Positions 6,529 through 14,875 of a stretch of DNA of 24,155 nucleotides are shown piece after piece. Position numbers and translations under genes: made by a program. Within the stretch, counting starts at the first letter, position 1. Each line of letters begins with the position of its first letter. Origin of the DNA: Lachnospiraceae bacterium (GTDB lineage Bacteria; Bacillota; Clostridia; Lachnospirales; Lachnospiraceae). The notes beneath the pieces are model-generated. The model had not been told where the DNA came from and searched no databases. It saw only the letters and a program-made list of their open reading frames with translations. The stretch is from the NCBI GenBank assembly GCA_021153325.1, contig JAGKTQ010000033.1, positions 1 to 24,155 of the forward strand, read 5' to 3'.

Positions 6529-7944
6529 ATGCGTAAAACAAAAATTATTTGTACACTTGGACCAGCTAGCCAGAGCGAGGAGAAGTTAAGAGAATTAATG
6601 CTTGCAGGTATGAATGTGGCAAGATTTAATTTTTCACATGGAGATCATGAAGAACAGAAAGGAAGATTTCTTAGAACAAGAAAGGTAAGCGAAGAATTGA
6701 ATCTTCCAATTGCTACATTACTTGATACAAAAGGACCGGAAATTCGCCTTAGAGATATAGAAGGTGGTAAAACAGAGCTTGTTGCGGGTCAGAAATTTAC
6801 ATTAACAACAGAAGAAGTTTTAGGAAATAAGGATCGGGTTTCTATCACTTATAAAAATTTAGTTCATGATATTACAGAAGGTACTCACATTTTGATCGAT
6901 GATGGTCTGATCGAAATGCAGGTAGAAAAGATTGATGGTACAGAGATTATTTGTAATGTCATAAATGGTGGACCGATTTCCAATCATAAAGGTGTGAATG
7001 TACCAGGAGCAATTTTGTCCATGCCTTATATTAGTGAAGTAGACCGCAGTGATATTTTATTTGGTATTGAAATGGGCTTTGATTTTATTGCCTGCTCTTT
7101 TGCAAGAACAAAAGAAGACATTTTGCAGGTAAGAGAAATCCTGAATGAAAAGAACAGCAAAATGAAAATTATTGCTAAGATTGAAAACATGCAGGGAATT
7201 GAAAATCTGGAAGTAATTTTAAGTGTTTCCGATGGTATTATGGTTGCTCGTGGTGATATGGGCGTAGAAATTCCAATGGAAGAGGTTCCAATCTTGCAGA
7301 AGCGCATGATCAAAATGGCAGAATCGCAGGGTAAACATGTTATTACAGCAACACAGATGCTGGAATCTATGATTAAAAATCCAAGACCTACCAGAGCAGA
7401 GACAACCGATATTGCTAATGCAATTTACGATGGAACAACAGCGATCATGCTTTCTGGAGAAAGTGCTGCTGGTATGTATCCAGTAGAAGCTGTAAAAACA
7501 ATGGCGAGAATTGCAGAGCGAGCAGAGAAAGATATTGATTACAGAGGCCGATTAAGAAAAAGAGAATTGCCGGAAGATGTAGATACAACATCTGCTATTT
7601 CTTTGGCAGCATGTTCTACAGCAATGGAATTAAAGGCAGCAGCAATTATCAGCGTTACAATGTCCGGTTTTACAAGTGAAATGGTATCCAGATATAAACC
7701 AGATTGTCCAGTATTAGGATGCAGTGTCAATCCGAGAGTATGCAGACAGTTGAATTTAAGCTGGGGCATTGCGCCACTGTTAATGCAGAAAGAAGAAACA
7801 GAAGAAGAATTGTTCAAAGAAGCAATTCGTGTCTGTAAACAGGCTGAATACATTAAAGCAGGTGATCGTGTCGTATTGACAGCGGGAGTACCTTTAGGAG
7901 TATCAGGAAAGACAAATATGATCCGTGTCGTTGAAGTAGAATAG
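6529..7944 (+). CDS. pyk: Pyruvate kinase
   Basis: A 471-residue glycolytic enzyme turning phosphoenolpyruvate and ADP into pyruvate and ATP. Motifs run in the expected order: KIICTLGPAS at the N-terminus, ARFNFSHG, DTKGPEIRL, IAKIENMQG with catalytic lysine 217, MVARGDMGVEIP and TATQMLESM. The glutamate in TKGPEIR corresponds to muscle Glu117, which in the family goes with K+ dependence. The length is that of the plain three-domain enzyme; the extra PEP-utiliser-like C-terminal domain of many Bacillus and Clostridium enzymes is absent. GAGAGGAG lies 9-10 nt before the ATG. It is the last gene of its transcription unit, closed by a terminator at 7961-7990. Confidence 0.97.
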   Translation: MRKTKIICTLGPASQSEEKLRELMLAGMNVARFNFSHGDHEEQKGRFLRTRKVSEELNLPIATLLDTKGPEIRLRDIEGGKTELVAGQKFTLTTEEVLGNKDRVSITYKNLVHDITEGTHILIDDGLIEMQVEKIDGTEIICNVINGGPISNHKGVNVPGAILSMPYISEVDRSDILFGIEMGFDFIACSFARTKEDILQVREILNEKNSKMKIIAKIENMQGIENLEVILSVSDGIMVARGDMGVEIPMEEVPILQKRMIKMAESQGKHVITATQMLESMIKNPRPTRAETTDIANAIYDGTTAIMLSGESAAGMYPVEAVKTMARIAERAEKDIDYRGRLRKRELPEDVDTTSAISLAACSTAMELKAAAIISVTMSGFTSEMVSRYKPDCPVLGCSVNPRVCRQLNLSWGIAPLLMQKEETEEELFKEAIRVCKQAEYIKAGDRVVLTAGVPLGVSGKTNMIRVVEVE

Positions 7945-7960
7945 ACAAATAGGGTTATAG

Positions 7961-7990
7961 AAAAGTGGGGCTGAATAGTCTCACTTTTTT
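7961..7990 (+). terminator. Intrinsic terminator after pyk
   Basis: A 9-bp stem, AAAAGTGGG (7961-7969) against CTCACTTTT (7980-7988) with one G-U pair, is followed by TT and an AT-rich stretch. Its loop contains GAATAGTC, which is exactly complementary to GACTATTC at 8012-8019, so an alternative fold is possible. Confidence 0.75.
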
Positions 7991-8036
7991 ATAATAGGAA
8001 ATTGCTAACCCGACTATTCCATAATATAGGAAAAAC

Positions 8037-8045
8037 TGGTATACT
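8037..8045 (+). promoter_or_regulatory. Extended -10 promoter for glpK
   Basis: TGGTATACT is an extended -10 element 61 nt before the glpK start; the -35 region (around 8017-8022) is poor. No clear CcpA (cre) box was seen nearby. Confidence 0.45.
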
Positions 8046-8106
8046 AAAATAATAGTATTGGGAAGAAAATGAAACAAAAGAAGGATGGGTAAGAGAGGGC
8101 AATTCG

Positions 8107-9606
8107 ATGAAGAAATATGTCATGGCATTGGATCAAGGGACAACAAGTTCAAGATGTATTCTTTTTGATAAATCAGGAAAAGTCTGTTCTTCTGCACAGA
8201 AGGAATTTACGCAGATTTATCCTCAGCCGGGCTGGGTAGAGCATAATCCATTGGAAATCTGGTCATCACAGCTTTCTGTCGCCGTAGAAGCAATGGGAAA
8301 AATTGGGGTAGACGCATCCGAAATTGCGACTATAGGAATTACAAATCAGAGAGAAACTACGATCGTATGGAATAGAAAAACAGGAAAGCCAATCTATAAT
8401 GCAATCGTATGGCAGTGCAGAAGAACGGCAGAAATGATAAATGCGCTTAAGGAAAAAGGTTTTGATCAGGTAATCAAAGAAAAAACGGGATTGATTCCGG
8501 ATGCTTATTTCAGTGCTACAAAAATAAAATGGATTTTGGAAAATGTAGCGGGTGCGCGAGAACAGGCAGAAGCAGGAGAACTTTGCTTCGGCACAGTGGA
8601 CACATGGCTTATATGGAATCTAACAAAAGGAAAGGTTTTCGTAACAGATTATACAAATGCATCAAGAACTATGCTTTTTGATATTCATAAACGGCAATGG
8701 GATGACGAAATACTTAAGGAATTAAATATTCCAAAATGTATGTTGCCGGAGGTAAAGCCGTCCAGCTGTCTCTATGGTGTGACGAATGAAGCGATCATTG
8801 GTGGTGAGATTCCAATTTCCGGGGCGGCAGGTGACCAGCAGGCAGCGTTGTTCGGTCAATGCTGTTTTGAAGCAGGAGAGGCGAAAAATACATATGGTAC
8901 AGGCTGCTTTTTGCTGATGAATACCGGAAGCAAAGCGATCACTTCTAAAAATGGACTTTTAACAACGATTGCAGCAAGTACCGATGAAGAAGTTTGCTAT
9001 GCGCTGGAAGGCAGTGTATTCGTAGCAGGAGCGGCAATACAGTGGCTTAGGGATGAAATGCATATCATTAAAAATTCGCCACAGTCGGAAGAATATGCGG
9101 TTGCAGTAGACGATACGGATGGAGTTTATGTAGTGCCTGCATTTACGGGACTTGGTGCTCCATATTGGAATCCTTATGCAAGAGGAATGATGGTCGGTCT
9201 TACAAGAGGAACAAAAAGGGAGCATGTAATACGTGCAACGTTGGAATCGTTGGCATTTCAAACCTATGAAGTCATTGAAGCAATGCAGAGAGATGCAGAA
9301 ATGTCTTTAAAGAGTTTAAAGGTAGATGGGGGAGCTAGCGCCAATAATTTTCTGATGCAGTTTCAGGCAGACATTTTACAGAAAAATGTACTTCGTCCTG
9401 ATTGTATCGAAACAACAGCTTTAGGCGCAGCATTTTTAGCAGGGATTGGAGTAGGGTTTTGGAAGGACAAAGAGGAAGTTCGAGAGAAATGGGCACTTTC
9501 CAATACTTTTGCACCTGCAATGAAGGAAGAAAAAAGGATAGAGAAAGTTAAAGGGTGGAAGCGTGCCGTGCGCTGCGCGATATGCTACACCGAAGAGGAT
9601 GAGTAA
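8107..9606 (+). CDS. glpK: Glycerol kinase
   Basis: A 499-residue FGGY-family kinase making glycerol 3-phosphate from glycerol and ATP. Seen: DQGTTSSRCILFD near the start, VEHNPLEIW, GAAGDQQAALFGQ (D243), NTYGTGCFLLMNTG, VVPAFTGLGAPYW, and the FGGY signature region DGGASANNFLMQ. These are glycerol-kinase-specific. In Bacillus and Enterococcus enzymes the loop just before GDQQAALFGQ holds a histidine (about residue 230) that HPr phosphorylates to activate the enzyme; here residues 222-238 contain none. The ATG at 8107 has GAGAGGG 7-8 nt upstream. No glycerol facilitator or glycerol-3-phosphate dehydrogenase gene is adjacent. The next gene starts immediately after its stop, so glpK probably heads the following housekeeping operon. 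Confidence 0.96.
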   Translation: MKKYVMALDQGTTSSRCILFDKSGKVCSSAQKEFTQIYPQPGWVEHNPLEIWSSQLSVAVEAMGKIGVDASEIATIGITNQRETTIVWNRKTGKPIYNAIVWQCRRTAEMINALKEKGFDQVIKEKTGLIPDAYFSATKIKWILENVAGAREQAEAGELCFGTVDTWLIWNLTKGKVFVTDYTNASRTMLFDIHKRQWDDEILKELNIPKCMLPEVKPSSCLYGVTNEAIIGGEIPISGAAGDQQAALFGQCCFEAGEAKNTYGTGCFLLMNTGSKAITSKNGLLTTIAASTDEEVCYALEGSVFVAGAAIQWLRDEMHIIKNSPQSEEYAVAVDDTDGVYVVPAFTGLGAPYWNPYARGMMVGLTRGTKREHVIRATLESLAFQTYEVIEAMQRDAEMSLKSLKVDGGASANNFLMQFQADILQKNVLRPDCIETTALGAAFLAGIGVGFWKDKEEVREKWALSNTFAPAMKEEKRIEKVKGWKRAVRCAICYTEEDE

Positions 9607-10194
9607 TTGGGCAAGATCGTATACCTGATGGGAAAAAGCTCAACAGGAAAAGACACAATATATAAACATTTAATAAAAGATAACGAAATTAAGCTGCATA
9701 CCATTGTACCTTACACAACAAGACCGATCCGTGCAGGAGAAACTGATGGTGTAGAGTATTTTTTTACCGATGAAGCAGGTTTTTTAAAGCTGAAAGAAGA
9801 AGGCAGATTGATTGAAGATAGGGCATATAATACTTGCTTGGGCTTGTGGCGCTATTTTACAGTCAATGACAGCCAGATTGATTTGGAAAATAAAAATTAT
9901 ATTATGATTGGAACGCTGGAATCATATAACAAAACAAAAGAATTTTTTGGACAGGAAAAGCTGGTTCCGGTTATGATAGAATTGGATGATGGCATTCGGC
10001 TTCAGCGGGCACTGGATAGAGAAAAGGCACAGGATAAACCAAAGTATCATGAGTTGTGTCGCCGTTTTCTGGCAGATGCAGAGGATTTTAGTGAGGAAAA
10101 GATAAAGGATGCCCAAATTTTGAAACGCTTTTTTAACAATGATTTACAACAGTGTCTGGCAGAAATCATGCTATATTTAAAAGAGCAGCTATAG
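9607..10194 (+). CDS. Divergent guanylate-kinase-like P-loop protein
   Basis: A 195-residue nucleoside-monophosphate-kinase-type protein. The P-loop reads MGKSSTGKDT (residues 8-17). YTTRPIRAGETDGVEYFF (36-53) matches the GMP-binding region of guanylate kinase, with R39, R42, E45 and Y51 in the expected places. The following part differs: where guanylate kinase has EWAEVHGNYYGT, this protein has IEDRAYNTCLGLWRYF. The lid keeps arginines in RALDREKAQDKPKYHELCRRF. The start is TTG, directly after the glpK stop, with GAGG 8 nt before it. In Bacillus subtilis the gene before yaaQ-yaaR-holB is thymidylate kinase (tmk); this protein has no tmk signature. It may phosphorylate GMP, another nucleotide, or have a regulatory role; the usual gmk is probably elsewhere in the genome. 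Confidence 0.75.
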   Translation: MGKIVYLMGKSSTGKDTIYKHLIKDNEIKLHTIVPYTTRPIRAGETDGVEYFFTDEAGFLKLKEEGRLIEDRAYNTCLGLWRYFTVNDSQIDLENKNYIMIGTLESYNKTKEFFGQEKLVPVMIELDDGIRLQRALDREKAQDKPKYHELCRRFLADAEDFSEEKIKDAQILKRFFNNDLQQCLAEIMLYLKEQL

Positions 10195-10230
10195 GCAGGA
10201 GTGTTGCGACAGGCAGATGGAGGTTATATT

Positions 10231-10671
10231 ATGGATATTAAAGTAAATCAGATACAACAGCCTGCCCAGATAGAGCAGACAAAGCAGACAGCACCTACAG
10301 ATGGAACTTTTAAGTTTACACTTGTAAGCCATGTGGAAGAGCAGGAGCTGCAAGCAAGATTGACCGCCCTCATGGAAGAGATTACCATGCAAGGGGAAAA
10401 GATTTCTAAAAAGAAAGATATCAAGGATATGAAAAAGTATCGGGGATTGATCAAAGAATTTTTAAATGAAGTTGTGAACCGTTCCCACTCTTTTTCTAGA
10501 GAGAACTTTTTGGATAGAAAAGGACGCCATAGAGTATATGGAATTATAAGACTTATTGATGAAAATTTAGATGAGTTAGCACAGGAACTGATAAAGGATG
10601 AGCAGGACGGGATTGCAATTCTTAACAAGATCGGTGAAATAAGGGGATTGTTGTTAGATATTTTTACTTAA
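10231..10671 (+). CDS. yaaR: YaaR family protein (DUF327)
   Basis: A 146-residue protein, the same length as Bacillus subtilis YaaR, with the family pattern: a polar, glutamine-rich N-terminus, then a helical domain including KKYRGLIKEFLNEVV and the RHRVYGIIRLIDENLDELAQELI block. The function of the family is not established. GGAGG sits 7 nt before the ATG at 10231, which is preferred over an upstream GTG at 10201 without such a site. The identification rests on the sequence together with its place directly before holB, as in other Bacillota. There is no yaaQ (cyclic-di-AMP receptor) gene beside it. Confidence 0.85.
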   Translation: MDIKVNQIQQPAQIEQTKQTAPTDGTFKFTLVSHVEEQELQARLTALMEEITMQGEKISKKKDIKDMKKYRGLIKEFLNEVVNRSHSFSRENFLDRKGRHRVYGIIRLIDENLDELAQELIKDEQDGIAILNKIGEIRGLLLDIFT

Positions 10672-10724
10672 GTGAAAAAGCTTTTAGCAGATGAGCTGTA
10701 TATAGGCAGAAGGTGAGGGAGATT

Positions 10725-11717
10725 ATGGCGAGATTTTCAGATATAGTAGGACAGGAGCAGATCAAAGAGCATTTACAGAATGCAATAGAAACGGGAAAAG
10801 TTTCTCATGCGTATATTATTAACGGAGAGCGGTGTGCGGGCAAAGAATTTATTGCACATGTTTTTGCTATGGCACTGCAATGTGAAGGACAGGGAGTAGA
10901 GCCATGTCAGGAATGCCATTCCTGTAAACAGGCACTTTCTCATAATCAGCCGGATATTATCAGGGTAACACATGAAAAACCGAATAGTATTGGTGTAGAG
11001 GATATTCGTAACCAGATCAACAGCGATATTGCTATTAAGCCATATAGCAGCCCTCGCAAAATATATATTATGAACGAAGGGGAAAAAATGACAGTACAGG
11101 CGCAGAATGCCTTACTTAAAACACTGGAAGAGCCACCGGAATATGCAGTGATCCTCATATTGACTACAAATGTGAATGCACTTTTGCCGACGATCTTAAG
11201 TCGTTGTGTTGTATTGAATATGAAGCCGGTCAGGGATGAATTAGTGAAAAAATTCTTAATGGAAACGGTACAGATTCCAGACTATAAAGCAGATGTGTGC
11301 GTAGCTTTTGCAAGGGGAAATGTTGGTAAAGCAAAGCTTTTGGCATCCAGCGAAGAATTTGATAATATCAAAGAGGAAGCCATTACACTCTTGAAATATA
11401 TTAATGATATGGAAATGAGTGAAATCGTGGCTGCCATTAAGAAAATCAACGATTATAAATTTGACGTCAATGATTATTTGGACATTCTTTCCATTTGGTA
11501 TCGGGATGTTCTGCTTTTCAAGGCAACGAATGATGCGAATCACTTGATTTTCAAAGGGGAAATACAGTATATTAGAAAAGTGGCAGATAAGTGTGCTTAT
11601 GAAGGAATTGAAGAAATCATCAAAGCACTGGATAAAGCAAAAAATCGTCTTAGTGCCAATGTTAATTTTGACTTGACGATGGAGCTTTTGCTGCTGACAA
11701 TTAAAGAAAATTCTTAA
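10725..11717 (+). CDS. holB: DNA polymerase III subunit delta'
   Basis: A 330-residue AAA+ clamp-loader subunit. It begins MARFSDIVGQEQIKEHLQNAI, followed by VSHAYIINGERCAGKE, in which the P-loop is degenerate (no G-x-G-K-T), as usual for delta'. Four cysteines C53, C61, C64 and C67 form the zinc module of clamp-loader ATPase domains. The LLKTLEEPPEYAVILILTTN strand and the SRC motif (ILSRCVVLNM) are the family's sensor and arginine-finger region. The ATG at 10725 is preferred, with AGGGAG upstream; a GTG at 10713 overlaps that site. It stands between yaaR and ricT, the standard Bacillota order. Confidence 0.95.
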   Translation: MARFSDIVGQEQIKEHLQNAIETGKVSHAYIINGERCAGKEFIAHVFAMALQCEGQGVEPCQECHSCKQALSHNQPDIIRVTHEKPNSIGVEDIRNQINSDIAIKPYSSPRKIYIMNEGEKMTVQAQNALLKTLEEPPEYAVILILTTNVNALLPTILSRCVVLNMKPVRDELVKKFLMETVQIPDYKADVCVAFARGNVGKAKLLASSEEFDNIKEEAITLLKYINDMEMSEIVAAIKKINDYKFDVNDYLDILSIWYRDVLLFKATNDANHLIFKGEIQYIRKVADKCAYEGIEEIIKALDKAKNRLSANVNFDLTMELLLLTIKENS

Positions 11718-11748
11718 AATAAAGAATTTGCAATATGGAGGTTTATAG

Positions 11749-12660
11749 ATGGTTAAGGTAATTGGAGTAAGATTTCGTACAGCGGGCAAAATTTATTTTT
11801 TTGACCCACTTAAGTTTGCTATTAAAAAAGGGGATAATGTTATCGTAGAGACAGCTCGAGGCATTGAATTTGGTACGGTAGTCGGAGCCCCGAAAGAAGT
11901 AGAAGATGATAAGGTAATACAGCCATTAAAACCGGTACTTCGTATCGCGACAGAAAAGGACAAGGAGCAGGAGGCTGCTAACAAAATAAAAGAAAAGGAA
12001 GCCTTCAAGATCTGTTTGGAAAAGATTAAAAAGCACAAGTTGGAAATGAAGCTGATCGATGCGGAGTATACGTTTGATAATAACAAGGTATTGTTCTATT
12101 TTACAGCGGATGGACGTATTGATTTCCGTGAGCTGGTAAAAGATTTGGCAGCAGTATTTAAAACAAGAATTGAACTGCGTCAGATTGGTGTAAGAGATGA
12201 GACGAAAATTTTAGGTGGAATCGGTATTTGTGGAAGACCACTTTGCTGCCATACGCATTTATCCGAATTTGTTCCTGTTTCGATTAAAATGGCGAAGGAG
12301 CAGAATCTTTCCTTAAATCCTACGAAAATTTCAGGTGTTTGCGGAAGATTGATGTGCTGCTTAAAGCATGAAGAAGAAACTTATGAGGAATTAAATCGTA
12401 AGCTGCCGGATGTTGGAGATTTTGTTACAACAGATGATGGATTAAAGGGTGAGGTACAGAGTGTTAATGTACTTCGTCAGATCGTAAAAGTTATTGTAGA
12501 AGTAAATGATGAGAAGGAAATTCACGATTATAGAGCAGATCAGCTGAAATTCAAGCGTAAGCACAACAAGAACAATAAGGTTGATGTATCAGATGCAGAG
12601 CTGAAAGAGCTGGAAAAGTTAGAGAAGCAGGAAGGAAAATCCAAGTTAAATGACAACTAA
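11749..12660 (+). CDS. ricT: RicT (YaaT/PSP1) regulator of RNase Y processing
   Basis: A 303-residue PSP1-domain protein. In Bacillus subtilis RicT (YaaT) forms the Y-complex with RicA (YmcA) and RicF (YlbF), which binds iron-sulfur clusters and directs RNase Y cleavage of many transcripts. The N-terminal VIGVRFRTAGKIYFFDP and VIVETARGIEFGTVVGAP are diagnostic. The cysteine clusters are complete: CGRPLCC (C161, C166, C167) and VCGRLMCC (C198, C203, C204). The C-terminus is lysine-rich and disordered. GGAGG lies 7 nt before the ATG. Its last 11 bases overlap the start of trmN6, indicating coupled translation. The replication-initiation control gene yabA, which follows in Bacillus, is absent. 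Confidence 0.94.
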   Translation: MVKVIGVRFRTAGKIYFFDPLKFAIKKGDNVIVETARGIEFGTVVGAPKEVEDDKVIQPLKPVLRIATEKDKEQEAANKIKEKEAFKICLEKIKKHKLEMKLIDAEYTFDNNKVLFYFTADGRIDFRELVKDLAAVFKTRIELRQIGVRDETKILGGIGICGRPLCCHTHLSEFVPVSIKMAKEQNLSLNPTKISGVCGRLMCCLKHEEETYEELNRKLPDVGDFVTTDDGLKGEVQSVNVLRQIVKVIVEVNDEKEIHDYRADQLKFKRKHNKNNKVDVSDAELKELEKLEKQEGKSKLNDN

Positions 12661-13420
12661 AGCGGAAAATATTTCTGAAACGGAACATATTCTTCTGAAA
12701 GAAAATGAACGACTGGATGAACTGCAAAGAAATGGATACCGCATTATCCAAAACCCGGAGAAATTCTGTTTTGGTATGGATGCGGTACTTCTTTCTGGTT
12801 TTGCAAAAGCAAAAAAAGGAAGCAGTGTACTGGATCTAGGAACTGGGACGGGTATCATTCCTATTTTGATGGAAGCCAAAACAGAAGCGGCCCATTTGAC
12901 AGGATTGGAAATTCAGGAAGAAAGCGCCGATATGGCAAGAAGAAGTGTAGCGTTAAATGGACTGGCGCAAAAAATCGATATAGTACAAGGCGATATTAAA
13001 GAGGCAGGACGGATATTTGGTGGAGCCTCTTTTGACGTTGTAACTTGCAATCCACCTTATATGATAGGGCAACATGGATTGACGAATCCGGATGCTCCAA
13101 AAGCAATTGCAAGACATGAAATTCTTTGTACGTTGGAAGATGTAGTCAGTCAGGCAGCAAAGGTATTAAAACCGGGTGGAAATTTTTATATGGTGCACAG
13201 ACCGTTTCGTCTTTCAGAAATTATGGTCATGCTGGTGAAATATAAATTAGAACCGAAACGTATGAGGTTAGTATATCCTTTTGTGGATAAAGAGCCGAAC
13301 ATAGTCTTGATCGAGGCGAACCGTGGTGGAAAGTCGCGAATGACTGTGGAAAAACCGTTGATCGTGTATAAAGAGCAGGGCGTCTATACCGAAGAAATTT
13401 ATGAGATGTACGGATATTAA
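12650..13420 (+). CDS. trmN6: tRNA1(Val) (adenine(37)-N6)-methyltransferase-like SAM methyltransferase
   Basis: A 256-residue class I SAM-dependent methyltransferase of the TrmN6/YabB group. The first SAM-binding loop is VLDLGTGTGIIPIL (about residues 60-73), the acidic ribose contact lies in LTGLEIQEESADMARRS, and the catalytic NPPY of N6-adenine methyltransferases is in VVTCNPPYMIG. It starts with ATG inside the end of ricT (11-nt overlap); a purine-rich AAGGA lies somewhat far upstream. Family members methylate A37 of tRNA-Val in Escherichia coli; the tRNA substrate in this organism is inferred. The position after ricT matches yabB in Bacillus. Confidence 0.88.
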   Translation: MTTKAENISETEHILLKENERLDELQRNGYRIIQNPEKFCFGMDAVLLSGFAKAKKGSSVLDLGTGTGIIPILMEAKTEAAHLTGLEIQEESADMARRSVALNGLAQKIDIVQGDIKEAGRIFGGASFDVVTCNPPYMIGQHGLTNPDAPKAIARHEILCTLEDVVSQAAKVLKPGGNFYMVHRPFRLSEIMVMLVKYKLEPKRMRLVYPFVDKEPNIVLIEANRGGKSRMTVEKPLIVYKEQGVYTEEIYEMYGY

Positions 13421-13482
13421 ATCGTACATATGATAAGAGAAAGATAAGAAGCAACGGTGCTATGTGAAAAGAGGAATGTATT

Positions 13483-14760
13483 ATGAAAAAGAGGAAACAT
13501 TGTGCTACCATATTAGCTTTCACTTTATTGGTGGGAATGTTGACAGGCTGTGGGGAAAAAACAGAAGATGTTTTTGCACAGAGTGATGTTTCGGGAAAGG
13601 AAGGAGAAGGGCAGCTTGTAGTAGGAGAGCCAATTTCCATAAGTGAGGAAACAGTAGCTGAGCAGACGGTAAGTGGTAATGGAGATGTTAAAGAGGAGGA
13701 AATAGATTCGTCGATACCGGAACGGGAGTCGGTAAAAGTAAAGGGGATATATGTCAGTGGACCAATTGCAGGGCATTCCAAAATGGATGATCTGATTGCG
13801 TTAGTAGATGAAACAGAGTTAAATGCAATGGTAATTGACATAAAAAATGATGAAGGAAAAATTACATATAAAATGCAGTCAGAGACGGTACTGGAAATTG
13901 ATGCAGGAGTGAATTACATACGGGATATTGACGAGCTTGTGAAAAAATGTAAGGAAAAAGATATTTATTTGATCGCAAGAATCGTAGCATTCAGAGATCC
14001 GTACCTTGCGGAGCAGAAACCGGAGCTGGCGGTGAAGACTTCAAGTGGAGAAATATTTCGAGATAAAAATGGGCTTGCCTGGGTCAATCCTTACAAAAAA
14101 GAAGTATGGGATTATCTGATGGAAGTAGCAAAAGAGGCAGCAGCAGTCGGTTTTGATGAAATTCAGTTTGATTATATTCGTTTTTCTACAGATTTAAAGG
14201 CAGGAGAGATGGATTTTGGGCCTGATGCAGAAGGTATCAGCAAAATAGACATTATTACGCAGTTTACGGAATACGCATATGAAACGTTAACACCTCTTGG
14301 GGTATATGTATCAGCGGATGTATTTGGAACAGTTATCGATAACGAAACAGATCAGGCAATTGTAGGACAGGATTATGTCAAGATGGCAGAGCATTTGGAC
14401 TATATTTGCCCGATGGTATATCCATCGCATTATGTGAATGGAGCATATGGAATTGCCATACCGGATGCCAATCCATATCAAACAATTTACGAAGCGTCCA
14501 GTGCGTCTGTAGAAGCGTTGTCTACTCTGCCGGAAGAGAATCGTGCAAACGTACGGGTATGGCTGCAAAGTTTTACCGCAAGTTGGGTATCTGGACATAT
14601 CAGTTATGGACCGGAGGAAATCAGGGCACAGATAAAAGGGGCTTATGATGCAGGATACGAGGAATGGATCTTGTGGAATGCGGGTGTAAACTATCAGCGG
14701 GATGCTCTGTTAACAGATGAAGAGGCAAAAATAGAAAGAGAACAGTGGGAATTAGAATAA
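13483..14760 (+). CDS. Lipoprotein with putative glycoside hydrolase (DUF4015-type) domain
   Basis: A 425-residue exported lipoprotein. The signal peptide (residues 1-22) ends in the lipobox LTGC with cysteine 23 as the anchor. Residues about 25-85 are acidic, low-complexity linker. From about 86 on, VKGIYVSGPIAGHSKMDDLI and then NAMVIDIKNDEGKI, DIYLIARIVAFRDP, GFDEIQFDYIRF and YICPMVYPSHY match the TIM-barrel family described as putative glycosyl hydrolase DUF4015. The acidic residues in strand ends (the D-E-I-Q-F-D region) are plausible catalytic groups. Its substrate is unknown; a cell-envelope glycan is an inference. AGAGGA precedes the ATG. No hairpin terminator is visible after it. Confidence 0.8.
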   Translation: MKKRKHCATILAFTLLVGMLTGCGEKTEDVFAQSDVSGKEGEGQLVVGEPISISEETVAEQTVSGNGDVKEEEIDSSIPERESVKVKGIYVSGPIAGHSKMDDLIALVDETELNAMVIDIKNDEGKITYKMQSETVLEIDAGVNYIRDIDELVKKCKEKDIYLIARIVAFRDPYLAEQKPELAVKTSSGEIFRDKNGLAWVNPYKKEVWDYLMEVAKEAAAVGFDEIQFDYIRFSTDLKAGEMDFGPDAEGISKIDIITQFTEYAYETLTPLGVYVSADVFGTVIDNETDQAIVGQDYVKMAEHLDYICPMVYPSHYVNGAYGIAIPDANPYQTIYEASSASVEALSTLPEENRANVRVWLQSFTASWVSGHISYGPEEIRAQIKGAYDAGYEEWILWNAGVNYQRDALLTDEEAKIEREQWELE

Positions 14761-14796
14761 TTTGCAAAAATAATGTTAAGATATGCCAGAAAGCAC

Positions 14797-14825
14797 TTGC
14801 AAAAAAATGTCAATTTATGTAGAAT
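14797..14825 (+). promoter_or_regulatory. Promoter for the SLC13/ArsB-NhaD-type permease
   Basis: TTGCAA (14797-14802), a 17-bp spacer and TAGAAT (14820-14825) match sigma-A boxes at 4 and 5 of 6 positions. The leader is about 43 nt, ending in a near-perfect ribosome site, GAGGAGG. Confidence 0.65.
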
Positions 14826-14875
14826 ATTTTGGGTTTTGAATCAACTAATCTTAAAGACAAATGAGGAGGAGCGAG

